64,000 nt of DNA, taken from Buxus sempervirens (taxonomy: Eukaryota; Streptophyta; Magnoliopsida; Buxales; Buxaceae). Under the pieces are notes generated by a model. That model ran no database searches, had not been told where the DNA came from, and saw only the letters and a program-made list of their open reading frames with translations. A program made the position numbers and the translations under genes. Position 1 is the stretch's first letter. Each line of letters starts with the position of its first letter. The stretch spans positions 37,800,213 through 37,864,212 of the forward strand of contig OX387185.1 in assembly GCA_947561395.2 (NCBI GenBank), given 5' to 3'. This document shows positions 52,417 to 63,266 of the stretch, one piece after another.

Positions 52417-55162
52417 GTGAGCCTGGCCATACTATTTCTGATATTTTTGGTGAATAGGGCTTTCACTTACAAAGTTACGATGGTGTGACAAGGTTCTTTG
52501 AGTAGCACATATCTTTAATGACCATGATAATATCCTCCATTTGACTGGAGCTGTTTTATCATACTTTCTCTGCCATCATTCGACTGCAATATCCTTAAAT
52601 ATGTGAGGTTTCATGTCTTGATAATTCTTCAATGGTATTTGGGCTTATGCCGACTCAACCCAATCATTTGTTTGGATTTAGACTAATTTGAATTGACTTG
52701 CATCTTAATTAAACATGGATTATGATGGCTATTTTCTCAACCCTTGAAGAGCTTCATATGTAGAGATCTTGTTATTCAAGTTACCAATACAAAGGGGGTA
52801 GAGTATATTCAAATCTTCTGCATCAGATGAAGCTTTCATGATGTACATGAGTGCAATTCTACACCAATTATTTCACCTCTCTAAGGCTGAAGCTTTATAT
52901 GTTGTGCATAGGGATGTATAGTTTGAAGAAGGCTCAGGCTTGACCCAAGGATCGTTAAATATTTCTTAGGCTTGGGTTGGGCTCTATGAGGCTAAGCATT
53001 GCTCGAATTGTAATTGAAATATATGAAACTTCTGTATAAAGTGTAAATCTAAAAATTCTTTAGGTGATATAAAATTAAAAGGAAAAAAAAAACTAAACAA
53101 TACAAAATAATAATGCGAAAATTAATATTATTATTTTGTTTTAAATGTAATAATAAATTCAAGTATATTATATAATAAATTAAGTGATCTAAGCGTTAAC
53201 ACAGCCAAGCCTACCTATAAGTTTCATACAACTTTATATAGCTATAATAACATAAATAATATAAAGATAACGTATTTCATTATAATATATGCACATAAGA
53301 ATTCATGATTGTTATACATAATTTTTTTTTCTCTTGACGTTTTCAAGGGATGTTCAAATGTTGTATGATACATGTGGCTATAAACTTTCATAAAACTTGA
53401 GTAAAACTCAAACTCAAACTCAAGTAAGGCTTGTGAAAAATTTTTAAATGCCAGTTTACTACCTTGAGGTTTGCTATTTGTAACATGTCTCCCTCCTCTA
53501 CAGGTTTGACCGTAAAAATTTTTAACAATGTTTATGAGGTTGCAAGAGATAAGATATATATTAAGAATTTTGTCCGGTTATTTAAAATTAAATACCAAGA
53601 TTACCCTTTAGTGGCACCATTAGCTCAAATGAAAAAAATCGAATCTCGTTCACATTTGCCCAAAGGGCATTTTGGTACTCAAGGTACAAATAAAGATTCT
53701 GTTTTTAAATATAAATAAGGGACAAAATTATCAATTAACATATTCTCAGTTATGATTTTTAACCTTCAAATCACCATAAGGGAGAGAATGTTACATACAG
53801 AAAACCGCAAAGTAAATTGGTATTTTTCATCAGGGGAAAAATGAGGTTCAATACGTCAAGAGGGTAAATTGTAAATATACTTTTTAGAAATTGTTTTTCC
53901 ATTTTTGACATAGAAATCTGAAATTGTGTTTGTTAAGGAAAGTTTTCATATTGATTTTAAAAAAAACAGAAGAAATCAAAAATCAAAACACCTCTGTTTT
54001 TTTAGAAGTCAAAGGTTTTAAGAGCAACATTATTTTTCTTAATTTCAGTGGCATTTTTGTAATTTTTTGTTTGGCTAATACTAGGGCTTTATTTACCATC
54101 ATTATTATGACCACCACCACAATAACCACTACCCATGACCATTGCTTCCACTAATAAGACCACAAGTACCTCTACTAATACCACCACAACTTCCACCACT
54201 GTCTCAAATGGTGAAACGTGTGTGCATGTCTATATGAAGCTAATTAGAGTGATGAAAGACTCCCAACGGATTTGCACTCTTTTGCAGTCTATTCTCACAT
54301 TGGTAAAATGAATCCATAACATTAAAATAGATTTTTACAGCCGAATTTCAAACACAATACATGAAATTGTCTGCCGCTGGGTTTGTGGCACAAACCCTAC
54401 AGGCTGCGTTAATGCTGCCATGTTGAGCATCTGACGGCCTCTGATTTTTTATTTTTGAATGTGGAAAAATGTTCTCACATTTTACAATGTGAAAACGGAG
54501 AAGCCATAAGCGTAGGCTGCAGGGCCTGCTGCAAGACTCTACAGCAGACAATGTCATCCCCCAAAAATTCTTCCCCTGCAGCATAGTAAAAGATTCATAA
54601 GCAAAGAGTCTACACTCTTCAGCCGGATACATGCATTTGTTTTTTGCTCATTTTGTGCACCTTAACATCCTGGATAGAGTCGTTCATTCACAGTAAATTA
54701 AATCACATGGTCCACCATTTTTTTTTCATTTTTGTAGGCCCAACGACCCCACAATTGCTTTTGAGTTGGTACCCTCACCCACAAGGGCACAAACATACCC
54801 TTAGGGCAATATACTTAAAATGCGTTATGAAGATTGGTACGGTGGTACCTATTGCGTAGCTAATCCCATTTGCCTTTTTCAGATTCAGTGGCTCCTTCAG
54901 TGTCCGGACGTTATAACCTCACCCGTACACTTCTAAGGGAGCTGTTGCTACACGAAGCATCCAACGATTAGAATTCTTTCAACAAGAACTCTTTTACATT
55001 ACAAGAGGAAGAAGAAAAAAACAATCTCCTAACCAAGCTTTATGTAGCAGCATCTCTCAAAGTGCATGGATGAGCGCAAGAGATACAACCCCTTCAACAA
55101 CTACCATTTGATACTATCAACAACTTCCACCACCACCTAGTGGCCACTGCTGCTGGCACTTC
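52417..55162. other. AT-rich interval without a recognised gene
   Basis: Short frames only (53464-53718 and 53924-54154 are the longest). A stretch from about 53449 to 53880 begins and ends with loosely inverted words (CAGTTTACTACCTTGAGG and CAAGAGGGTAAATTG), so it may be an old MITE, but no TSD is clear. Low-complexity ACC/ACT repeats occur at 54108-54200. Confidence 0.45.
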
Positions 55163-55326
55163 ATAACACAGGCACCTTTAGACTGCAACTCTAACTACTA
55201 TCGCTACCACATATATTCTATTAACTGCTGTTGCACCATCAATGGGCTGTCACGACCATCACTGCACCACCCATCCCACACTTGCAGCCAGTAGCACCAT
55301 CTACCCCAACTACCATAATGACATTT

Positions 55327-55671
55327 TGTTAGGTACCTACAAATTCCAACTAATTGGCCCTGTGAATTCAAACTAAATTGTTGGTTCTTCGAGGGAACCG
55401 TCCTCCTTATAGATTTAAACAAATTTCTTTGATAAATTTCACCTTCTAAAAAGAGCTACATATATAGAAGAATTCTCCCCCACCCAACGTATCCTACTGA
55501 AATAACAATCCTAATTCAACTAAAGATAAACTAGACGTATCCTACTAAAACTGAATAACAATCCTAATTCAACTAAAGATAAACTTAAGAGATCCTAAAA
55601 GATTTCTCGGATATACTTCTTCTCCAATAAACTTCACCTATCAGTTATCTGCATTGCTTGGTCACATAACA
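55327..55671 (-). repeat. 3' LTR of the Reina-like element
   Basis: 345 bp. Contains two copies of the word AACAATCCTAATTCAACTAA with spacer, whereas the 5' LTR has three. The adjacent TTCCTCCCCT (55672-55681) is the polypurine tract AGGGGAGGAA on the minus strand. Confidence 0.92.
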
Positions 55672-55688
55672 TTCCTCCCCTGTTGAAG

Positions 55689-56227
55689 TTAGAGCTTGTC
55701 CGCAAGCTCGAGAGTTGGAAACTGCGACTTAATCTTGTACAGTAACTCCCATGTGGCATCTTCCTCATTAAGTCCTTGCCATTGAATTAGAACCTTAGTG
55801 GCAGCTCGTCCCTTTTGATTCACCACCCTTCGATCCAAGATCGCATGAGGGCGTGGGCGTATGTTTCCATCATTGTCCATTGCCGGAAGAGTTGTTTGAG
55901 GTGTGACTCTGGAACCCAACTTCTTTTTTTAAACAAGAAACATGGAAAACCGGATGAATTCGGGATCCTTCAAGAAGCTCTAGTTGATAAGCTACCTTAT
56001 CGATTTTTTTTGCAGATTTGAAATGGGCCAAAGATTCTTGGTGATAGCTTGTGATAGGATCTGAGAGCCACAGATTGTTGGCGATACGGAAGGAGACGTA
56101 AAAAAACCCACTCTCCTACATCGTAGGATCTTTCGGTGCGATGCTTATTTGCCTGGACTTTCATTCTTTGCTGTGCCATTGCCAGATTGTCCTTGAGGAT
56201 TTTTAGGATCTGATCCCTGTTTAACAA
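55689..56227 (-). pseudogene. Reina-like integrase C-terminus and chromodomain
   Basis: 56227-55997 encodes [20 protein letters not shown] and [14 protein letters not shown], the integrase C-terminal module. After a break, 55919-55689 encodes PHAILDRRVVNQKGRAATKV and LIQWQGLNEEDATWELL, a chromodomain ending in the aromatic/acidic WE pair. The frame between them holds the helix linking the two and is shifted. Confidence 0.88.
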
Positions 56228-56230
56228 TGC

Positions 56231-57073
56231 TTATTCCACGGATGCTACTTTGGTGGTTCCTTTGAGATAAGACAAAAGGCAAGGTGGCGGTACACCATAC
56301 ACAGCTTCGTATGGAGAGAATCCCGTCGCCGAGTGGACGTTGGTATTATACCAGAACTCTGCAAGAGAGACCCACTTGCTCCATTCTCTTGGACGTTGGC
56401 TGCAAAAACTCCTTAGATAATGTTCCAACGATTTATTTACAATCTCCGTTTGACCGTCCGATTGTGGATGGTATGCTGAACTCAGGTTTAATGTGGTCTC
56501 CTGCAGCTTAAAAAATTCAATCCAAAAATTGCTAGTAAATGTGGGATCTCTATCACTTACTATAGACGTTGGCATTCCATGTAATTTGAACACATGATAC
56601 ACAAATAATCTTGCCACCATTGCTGCCGTATACGGGTGAGAAAGAGTGATAAAGTGAGCATACTTAGTGAGTCGATCAACGACCACCATTACTGTATCTC
56701 GGTTGAAAAGAACTCGGAAGCCCTTCCACAAAATCCATTGAAATATCTGACCAAATCCTAGTGGGAATAGGAAGAGGTTGAAGTAGTCCTGCCGGTGCAA
56801 TATTCTAGGATTTATTTCGTTGACACGAATCACACTCCCATACATGTTGTCGCACAGCCTTCTTTAGTCCCACCCAATAGAAATCCCTCTTGATCCTTTT
56901 GTAAGTTTTATGAAAACTGGAATGCCCTCCACTTGAACTACTATGTTAATGAGATAACACCTTCTCTTTGACGCAAGACTGATCCGGTAAAAAGATTCTA
57001 CCCTTGTAGAATAAGATACCATCATGAGAAGTATATTTAGTTGGATCGAGCTTCCTTCCTTTGAGTCAATCAA
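56231..57073 (-). pseudogene. Reina-like integrase, zinc-binding region and core
   Basis: The core frame (56845-56231) includes [20 protein letters not shown] (first Asp), GMPTSIVSDRDPTFTSNFWI (second Asp) and SSAYHPQSDGQTEIVNKSLE (Glu). It then shows WVSLAEFWYNTNVHSATGFS and PYEAVYG. The DDE residues are all present. The upstream HHCC region lies at about 57000-56870 with frame breaks. The [13 protein letters not shown] entry (about 56750) is also shifted. Confidence 0.9.
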
Positions 57074-57075
57074 TT

Positions 57076-57389
57076 TTATTCAAAATCTCCTGATTTTTTT
57101 TTTGATTCTTCCTTGACTTCATCAATCCATGTGGCGACTGGAAAAGTTATGGCATGAATTTCAACATTATCTTCCCTTCTTGACAGAGCGTGTGCTACCG
57201 TGTTTAATTTTCCGCTTCGATATTCTATGATGAAATCGTATCCAAGTAACTTGGACACCCAAAGCTGTTGAGAAGGGGTGCCAATCTTCTGTTCGAGTAA
57301 AAACTTCAAGCTTTGTTGGTCTGTTTTTACTAAGAACTTTCGGCCAAAGAGATAAGGTCACCATTTTCTGACAGATAAGACTAAGGCAA
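57076..57389 (-). pseudogene. Reina-like RNase H, C-terminal part
   Basis: Reads VRKWWPYLFGRKFLVKTDQQ, SLKFLLEQKIGTPSQQLWVS and KLLGYDFIIEYRSGKLNTVA followed by HALSRRED. It directly continues the RNase H interrupted at 59825: the split lies in the word YEKELLALVL, and the TSD GGCAA is part of the codons for Leu-Ala. The D of KTDQQ and the D of the N-terminal part are present. Confidence 0.9.
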
Positions 57390-59824
57390 TGTAACACCCC
57401 GGAACCGGGTTACGTGAAATAAACCGTAACTCGTTCCCAAGGAGTTAGCTTTTCACACAGGATCGCTATATCAGAGTAAGGAAAACATGAAATGGCAACA
57501 ACATAATCAGAGTCAACTAAAATTTTCCCCAACTCACCTAAACCAAGCATATACCCGCTTGAATCGTCCTCTCTGAGATCTGAAAACAAAACAAAACAGT
57601 GAGATACGACTATCTCAGCAAGTAGTAATGCATGCCTAAAATATAGTTGTAACAGTACTAAAACATGTACGATTAAAAATACACGACGATTAACCACGTT
57701 AATCCGTCTAATTTCGGAAATACATCGTCAATCACATTCGGAAAATCTTATGTATTGGCACTCGTGAAGTCTGTCTATTTTGTGTGACTAAGCACTAGTG
57801 TTCCAAACAATCCAGTCGAAATACTGCAACAGCTCAAACAACCAATTCATCGCCCTCATGGCGGAAATACCCGTGTGACCTCACCCTCATGGTGGAAACG
57901 GAGTTGCTGCAGCACTTCCCTCATGGAAGGTCTCTCCATCATGGAGGAAACGCATGAAGGAACCCTATACTTAAATCCAAACAAAATATACAAAATTCAC
58001 TACAACTCGACTGTGGATCCACACTAAGTCTCGCCCTAGTACTTTGGCAAAAGATATCGTATGCCGTGTAAGATTATCATAAAACATGCCTTTATTAAAA
58101 GAAACCAACATATATAGTTAAGAATACCAAATTCAATTTCAAACACACACTAAAAGCTTCCAACAGTAAAAGTGTATAAAAATTGGCACAATCGGTAAAA
58201 GTCTATATCTTTCCTCAAAAGAATTCAACGATATGTCAAGAAACCATTTCTCTTACTTTTCGGGTCAAAACAGAATTTAGGTTATTTCAAAAATATGATA
58301 AACAAAATTTATATGAATCAACAAGAGCCTTAAGTTCATATCCATGGACAATTCGATAATCCCCTTTGATTTACCACACTTATTTCCAAATCCACATTTG
58401 ATAACCAGGTCTTAAAAAAAAACAGAAATTATAACAGAGACCAATAGTTTGATACAAAAATCAGAAACACCACCTCAAAGCACTAACAGATTTCCTCAGC
58501 CTCTATTCTGGCATTTACCACTGTTACACTCAATTTGTTTCCAATTTTTGAATTATTCTCTAAGGCAAATTCATAATTTACTTCACCCAAAATCTACCTA
58601 TGTTTACTGGAATGCTAAACATCTTTAATCCAATCATTTAAACCTGTTTTAGATGTTAAAAATAAGTTCATACAAGAAAAATTACAGCAACCCCACTTCT
58701 GTTAATATTTTGATCTGGTGCTAACCTATTTGAGGTGGGCACCAGGTCCATTAGGTTGGCACCAGGTCCAAGCACTAGGCGGCAGTGTTATTTTGGGTCT
58801 GGTGCTAACCTCTTGGAGGTTAGCACCGAATTTACAAGGTAGGCACCAACTTTGCAGGTTAGCCCCAGGTCTGTTTTCACTTCGGGGATTTTTCAAACTT
58901 TCGACCAATGCAAAAACTCAAAGACTGATCTATATTTTTCCAACCAAACAACTCAAATATCCCATACGAATTTTATCTAACTATACAAAGGATAAAACTC
59001 AGATCAACAATATCCTACTAACAAATTTCTGTAAATCTCTGTTTTCATCAAATCTGGAAAATCCGAAATTTAACAACACAATGCAAGGTTTTGGAAGAAC
59101 TACTTGCCTCTTGATTTCTGGAGTTCAACTTTTGCATAAACCAGCAATGAAACCCAATGCTTTCCACGCCCAGAAATCCTCACAAACTGGTTTACAAATC
59201 TGGGTTTTTCTTTTGAACGAATTCCACTCTCTAACTGAATAGGACGCCCACTCTCCAACAGCACCAATGTTTCTTCTTTCTTCTCCAACAGCAATCCTCT
59301 CCACTCACCTCAACTCCCAGATATAATTTGCATCCCTTTTTCCTTCTCTAACGGTGGAGTTTATTGCATCCATTTTGCCTTCTCTAATTTGCAAAGGTTA
59401 TGACCAGCAAAAACCCATACGTTAAAAAAAACTGTTTGTCTTCTAATTTTTTATCAAGTGTAGTGCCCTACCACTATATCACCTACACCAACAGCCTATC
59501 ATCCCTTAATAATTTATTTAGCCACTTAAATGCAATATCAACACCATCTAAATAGCTAACAAAAATTATTAATTAAAACTTCTTAAATACTGAAATTATA
59601 TCCTAATTTTACTTACTTAAATCTATTTAATTCATCTTACATTATCTATTTAAATATTACAATTATAATATAAGAATCATTCACTTTAATTCACCTAAGC
59701 TGACTTGTCTGAAATTCCTAACTTGTCCTTGCGACACAACTACTTGAATTATCCCTCATTATTTATTTTTAATAATATTAACAAATTCCTTATATTAGTC
59801 TAATAAAAAATCCGGGGTCTTACA
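57390..59824. mobile_element. Solo LTR (2435 bp) inserted in RNase H of the Reina-like element
   Basis: Starts TGTAACACCCCGG and ends CCGGGGTCTTACA, with TSD GGCAA (57385-57389 and 59825-59829). The terminal 13 bp are nearly inverted repeats of each other. There is no coding sequence inside. Layout words (AGTGAGATACG then ATCTCAGCAAGTAG near 57598-57624, GGATCCACACTAAG near 58014, TACTTGCCTCTTGA near 59101) parallel the solo LTR at 18223-21241. A GC-richer repeat block (TTAGCACC/GGTGCTAACC words) lies at 58718-58880. Confidence 0.92.
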
Positions 59825-60790
59825 GGCAAGCAATTCTTTTTCATATGTTGATAAATACAAAGATTTACCTTTCAATCCTTGACTTAAGAATGCGATTGGC
59901 CGCCCGTCTTGTGTTAAAACTGCTCCAATGCCAGTTCCCGATGCATCACACTCCACAGTAAATTGCTTATTAAAATCCGGCAAGGCCAGAACTAAAGAAC
60001 TTCCCATACCTTGCTTCAAATGTTTGAACGCTTGAACGGCTTCATCCATCCATGTAAAAGAATCTTTCTTGAGCATATTGGTGAGAGGCCGTGCTATTTT
60101 ACCATAATCCCGTACAAACTTACGATAATAACCTGTAAGCCCGAGAAATCCCCTTAGAGACTTAAGGGTTTTGGGAAGAGGCCAATTGACCATACACGAA
60201 ATCTTATTGGGATCTGCAGCAACTCCTTGTTCCGATATGATATGACCCAAATACTCAACTGTAGAACATCCAAATTGGCATTTAGACTCCTTTGCGAATA
60301 ACGTGTGTTCGTGAACGACTCTTAGTACCACTTTTAAATGCTCCAAATGTTCCTGCCAAGATTGACTGTAGATTAGGATATCATCAAAAAATACAAGAAC
60401 AAACCTCCTTAGGTAGGGCCGAAAGATGTTGTTCATGAGACTCTGAAAAGTTGATGGTGCATTAGTTAACCCGAAGGGCATGACGAGAAATTCGCAATGG
60501 CCATCATGCGTCCGAAAGACGGTCTTTTGCACATCGGTTGGATGAATCCTGATCTGATGATATCCAGAGCGAAGATCTAACTTGGAGAAAATAGTGGCTC
60601 CATGCAATTCATCCAAGAGCTCATCAATAACCGGGATGGGAAACTTATCCTTTACAGTTGCACGGTTTAATGCCCGGTAGTTGACACATAATCGCCATGA
60701 CCCATCATTCTTTTGAACCAACAGCACTGGAGATGAGTAAGGACTTTGGCTATGGCGAATAACTCCCTTTTCCAACAGATCGTGAACCAA
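59825..60790 (-). pseudogene. Reina-like reverse transcriptase and RNase H, N-terminal part
   Basis: An open frame of over 320 codons: [80 protein letters not shown] and the active site [12 protein letters not shown]. It continues with [40 protein letters not shown] and the start of RNase [21 protein letters not shown], ending at YEKELLA where the solo LTR begins. Both RT Asp residues and the first RNase H Asp are intact. One stop separates it from the protease frame. Confidence 0.93.
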
Positions 60791-60808
60791 TTTTTCTATC
60801 TCACCCTT

Positions 60809-61984
60809 CTAATAGTGTGAGTAGCGATATGGTCGAACACTGACCTGCTTGGTTCCTGGCAAAAGAGTGATTCGGTGGTCCAAATCTCTCGGTGGTGGTA
60901 GCCCTTTGATTTCTTGAAAAACGTCCTTGTATTCATCCAATATGGGACGGATAATAGAATGGATTTCAACCGGCTGCTGTATGATATTCAGGCTACAGAT
61001 CTGTAACAAAAGAAAGCTATTAGTGATAACTTTACCCTCGCCTTCGTCATTCACCACCTCAGCTTCTTGTGCCGCCTCTCCCTGAAGTGTGTAGTTGTCT
61101 CCTCCCACTTGAAAAGTCATGGTGAGATGCTTGAAGTCCAAGGTTATATGTCCTAGACCTTGTAACCAATGGGCTCCTAATACTCTGTCACATCCCCCTA
61201 ATCCCAACAAAAAAAAATCAGTGGTAATGGGAACTCCTTGCAACAATAACCTTACATCTACACATCTTCCATGACAGGGAACTCTATCCCCATTTGCAAC
61301 AATCACCATAAACCTTCCTTCAGTCATAATTTTAAGGCCAGCCTTCTGAGCTATTTTAGGGTCTAAAAAATTATGGGTAGTTCTTGAATCTACCAGTATG
61401 GTGGCCATCACCCTCCCTAGTTTCCCTTTTACCCGCATGGTTTGCGGTGTTTGACTACCTGTGATAGCATGTAGAGAAATTTCTGCAGAACGTAGGGTTT
61501 GATCCTCTGTTAGGTCGTCTTCCACAAACTCCTGATTGTCTCCTATCTCTTCCTCCGGCCAGCTACCTTCCATAAGAAAGAGCTTTTGCACCTTACACCG
61601 ATGTCCTGGAGCGAACTTTTCATCGCAGTTGAAGCAAAGCCCTTTTTCTCGTTGTTCCTTCATTTCGATCGGAGTGAGTCGCTTGATAGGAAATGACGTG
61701 GTTCTTTGGGTTCCTCTTGTTGATGATGATGATTTGGGTGGATCTGCTTGAGCTTGCCTTCTACGTGACAGTACCTTTTCTTCTTGCATTCCTGCGAGTC
61801 CAATCGCATCAGTTAGGGTAGCAGGTTTCATCATCTGAACGCTCAATCGAATTTCCTCTTTTAATCCTCCGATAAAACAACTGATCATAAAAGCATCATT
61901 GAGTCCCTCTGTCCGGTTGGCTAATTCCTCAAATTGAGTTTGGTAATTCTCAACAGAGGAGGATTGTCTTAACTTAGACAACAT
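60809..61984 (-). pseudogene. Reina-like gag C-terminus, zinc knuckle and protease
   Basis: 391 codons: the end of the gag core (LRQSSSVENYQTQFEELANR, ISCFIGGLKEEIRLSVQM), the zinc knuckle LCFNCDEKFAPGHRCK, and a protease-like domain ATILVDSRTTHNFLDPKIAQ then VLGAHWLQGLGHITLDF. In related elements the protease reads VDSGSTHNF, so here the active-site Gly is Arg. The frame ends at a TAG where relatives have Gln ([13 protein letters not shown]), a single stop from the RT frame. Confidence 0.9.
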
Positions 61985-61997
61985 CGCCGTAGGGTCT

Positions 61998-62480
61998 TCA
62001 TACTAAGAAGGTCCAAATCGAGTTTGGAGAGCCTTGGCGAACTGGTCCCAACAGATAATAGCTCCCGATTTCTCCATCCACCTGAACCACTGCAGCGCCT
62101 TTCCTTCTAGGTGGAAAGAAGCTACGAGTAACTGTGCGTTGGCGGAGTTTGCTGATACAAAAAAAATTGTTCAGCCCTGTACAACCATCCTGATGGGTCG
62201 CTCCCGTCAAATTTTGGAAAATTTAGTCTTGCACTTCTTGCCTGCATTGGTCGTTCATTTTCCATCATTGTTTCACCCCCGCTGTATTTCCCGTTTCGGT
62301 CGACTGAGCTTTCTCCCTTTTCCTTGCCTGTGCCAAGGGATAAGGTCTGCATTTTAGCATCAATGGCAGCCACCTGTTGCGTCAACGCCTATAAAATTTT
62401 TCCATGGGCTTCTGTTGTTTCTTTGAACAACCCCAACATCTCATCGATTTTTGCGTTTCTGGTTGCCTCAGCCATTTTTA
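61998..62480 (-). pseudogene. Reina-like gag, N-terminal part
   Basis: The first frame (62385-62122) includes SARLNFPKFDGSDPSGWLYR then AEQFFLYQQTP. After a frameshift near 62130 the reading continues SFHLEGKALQWFRWMEKSGA, WDQFAKALQTRFGPS and a stop near 62004. This is the retrotransposon gag domain that forms the particle. An upstream Met lies in the coiled segment near 62470. Confidence 0.85.
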
Positions 62481-62489
62481 GAACCGACT

Positions 62490-62501
62490 GCTCCGATACC
62501 A
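62490..62501 (-). other. Primer binding site, initiator tRNA-Met type (Reina-like)
   Basis: The minus strand reads TGGTATCGGAGC one base from the 5' LTR. It differs at one base from the plant initiator tRNA-Met PBS TGGTATCAGAGC. Some chromoviruses carry this form. Confidence 0.87.
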
Positions 62502-62502
62502 A

Positions 62503-62892
62503 TGTTAGGTACCCACAAATTCCAACTGATTGGCCCTGTGAATTCAAACTAAATTGTTGGTTCTTCGAGGGAACCGTCCTCCTTATAGATTTAAATAAAT
62601 TTCTTTGATAAATTTCACCTTCTAAAAAGAGCTACATATATAGAAGAATTCTCCCCCACCCAACGTATCCTACTGAAATAACAATCCTAATTCAACTAAA
62701 GATAAACCAGACGTATCCTGGAATAACAATCCTAATTCAACTAAAGATAAACCAGATGTATCATACTAAAACTAAATAACAATCCTAATTCAACTAAAGA
62801 TAAACTTAAGAGATCCTAACAAATTTCTCGGATATACTTCTTCTCCAATAAACTTCACCTATCAGTTATCTGCATTGCTTGGTCACATAACA
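62503..62892 (-). repeat. 5' LTR of the Reina-like element
   Basis: 390 bp, starting TGTTAGGTAC and ending CACATAACA. It has an extra internal copy of the AACAATCCTAATTCAACTAA unit compared with the 3' LTR. The rest aligns closely. Confidence 0.92.
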
Positions 62893-62897
62893 CATTT

Positions 62898-63228
62898 GGT
62901 GAAAACCTTCAAGCATTCAAATATACTTGTAATTCTGTCGAACCCTAAATCGAAGAATTGCAATTCCCGATTGATCTACAATTTTTATTGTCCAATAAAC
63001 TCCTTCAAACATAACCATCCAGGACTTTTTCAGAATTTGAAATTTTTGGCACTGTACTCAAATTAAATGACCACTGAAATGAATAGAAAATTCAAATGAG
63101 TGGTACCGTATCAGCTTATCTCCAGATCAATCGCATGCCATGAAAGCAATCCCAGGTAATATCTGGAGAAAATACTAAAAATTATCAGCTTTAAACCTGA
63201 GATTGTATATATTCAATCATCAATCAAT
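62898..63228. other. Non-coding interval inside the inverted-repeat bracket
   Basis: Right of the Reina insertion. Together with 55195-55321 it would form the interior of the small element bounded by the 31-bp inverted repeats. No coding potential is visible. Confidence 0.45.
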
Positions 63229-63266
63229 AAGAGTTGCAGCCTAAAGGTGCCTGTGTTATAATATTA

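Larger units (their letters stand above)
55327..62892 (-). mobile_element. Ty3/gypsy chromovirus (Reina-like), split by a solo LTR
   Basis: LTRs at 55327-55671 and 62503-62892 start TGTTAGGTAC and end CACATAACA. TSD CATTT at 55322-55326 and 62893-62897. Without the solo LTR the element is about 5.1 kb. Order on the minus strand: gag, zinc knuckle, protease, RT, RNase H, integrase, chromodomain. Short LTRs, this total length and a C-terminal chromodomain fit the Reina lineage. Frameshifts in gag and integrase, stops and a changed protease site make it inactive. Confidence 0.93.
55163..63259. repeat. 31-bp inverted repeats bracketing the Reina element region
   Basis: The left copy (55163-55194) reads ATAACACAGGCACCTTTAGA then CTGCAACTCT. 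The right copy (63229-63259) is its reverse complement with one or two mismatches. They could be the ends of a small DNA element of about 0.5 kb into which the Reina element inserted. No convincing TSD was found outside them. The right copy ends 7 bp before the start of the second direct repeat at 63267. Confidence 0.6.

Noticed and set aside
53464-53718. 84-codon frame
   Set aside because: No recognisable domain, weak codon pattern and no splice context; probably chance in AT-rich DNA or part of an old MITE.
58718-59242. 174-codon plus-strand frame in the solo LTR
   Set aside because: No domain is recognisable, it starts in a short internal repeat, and it lies wholly inside a non-coding LTR.
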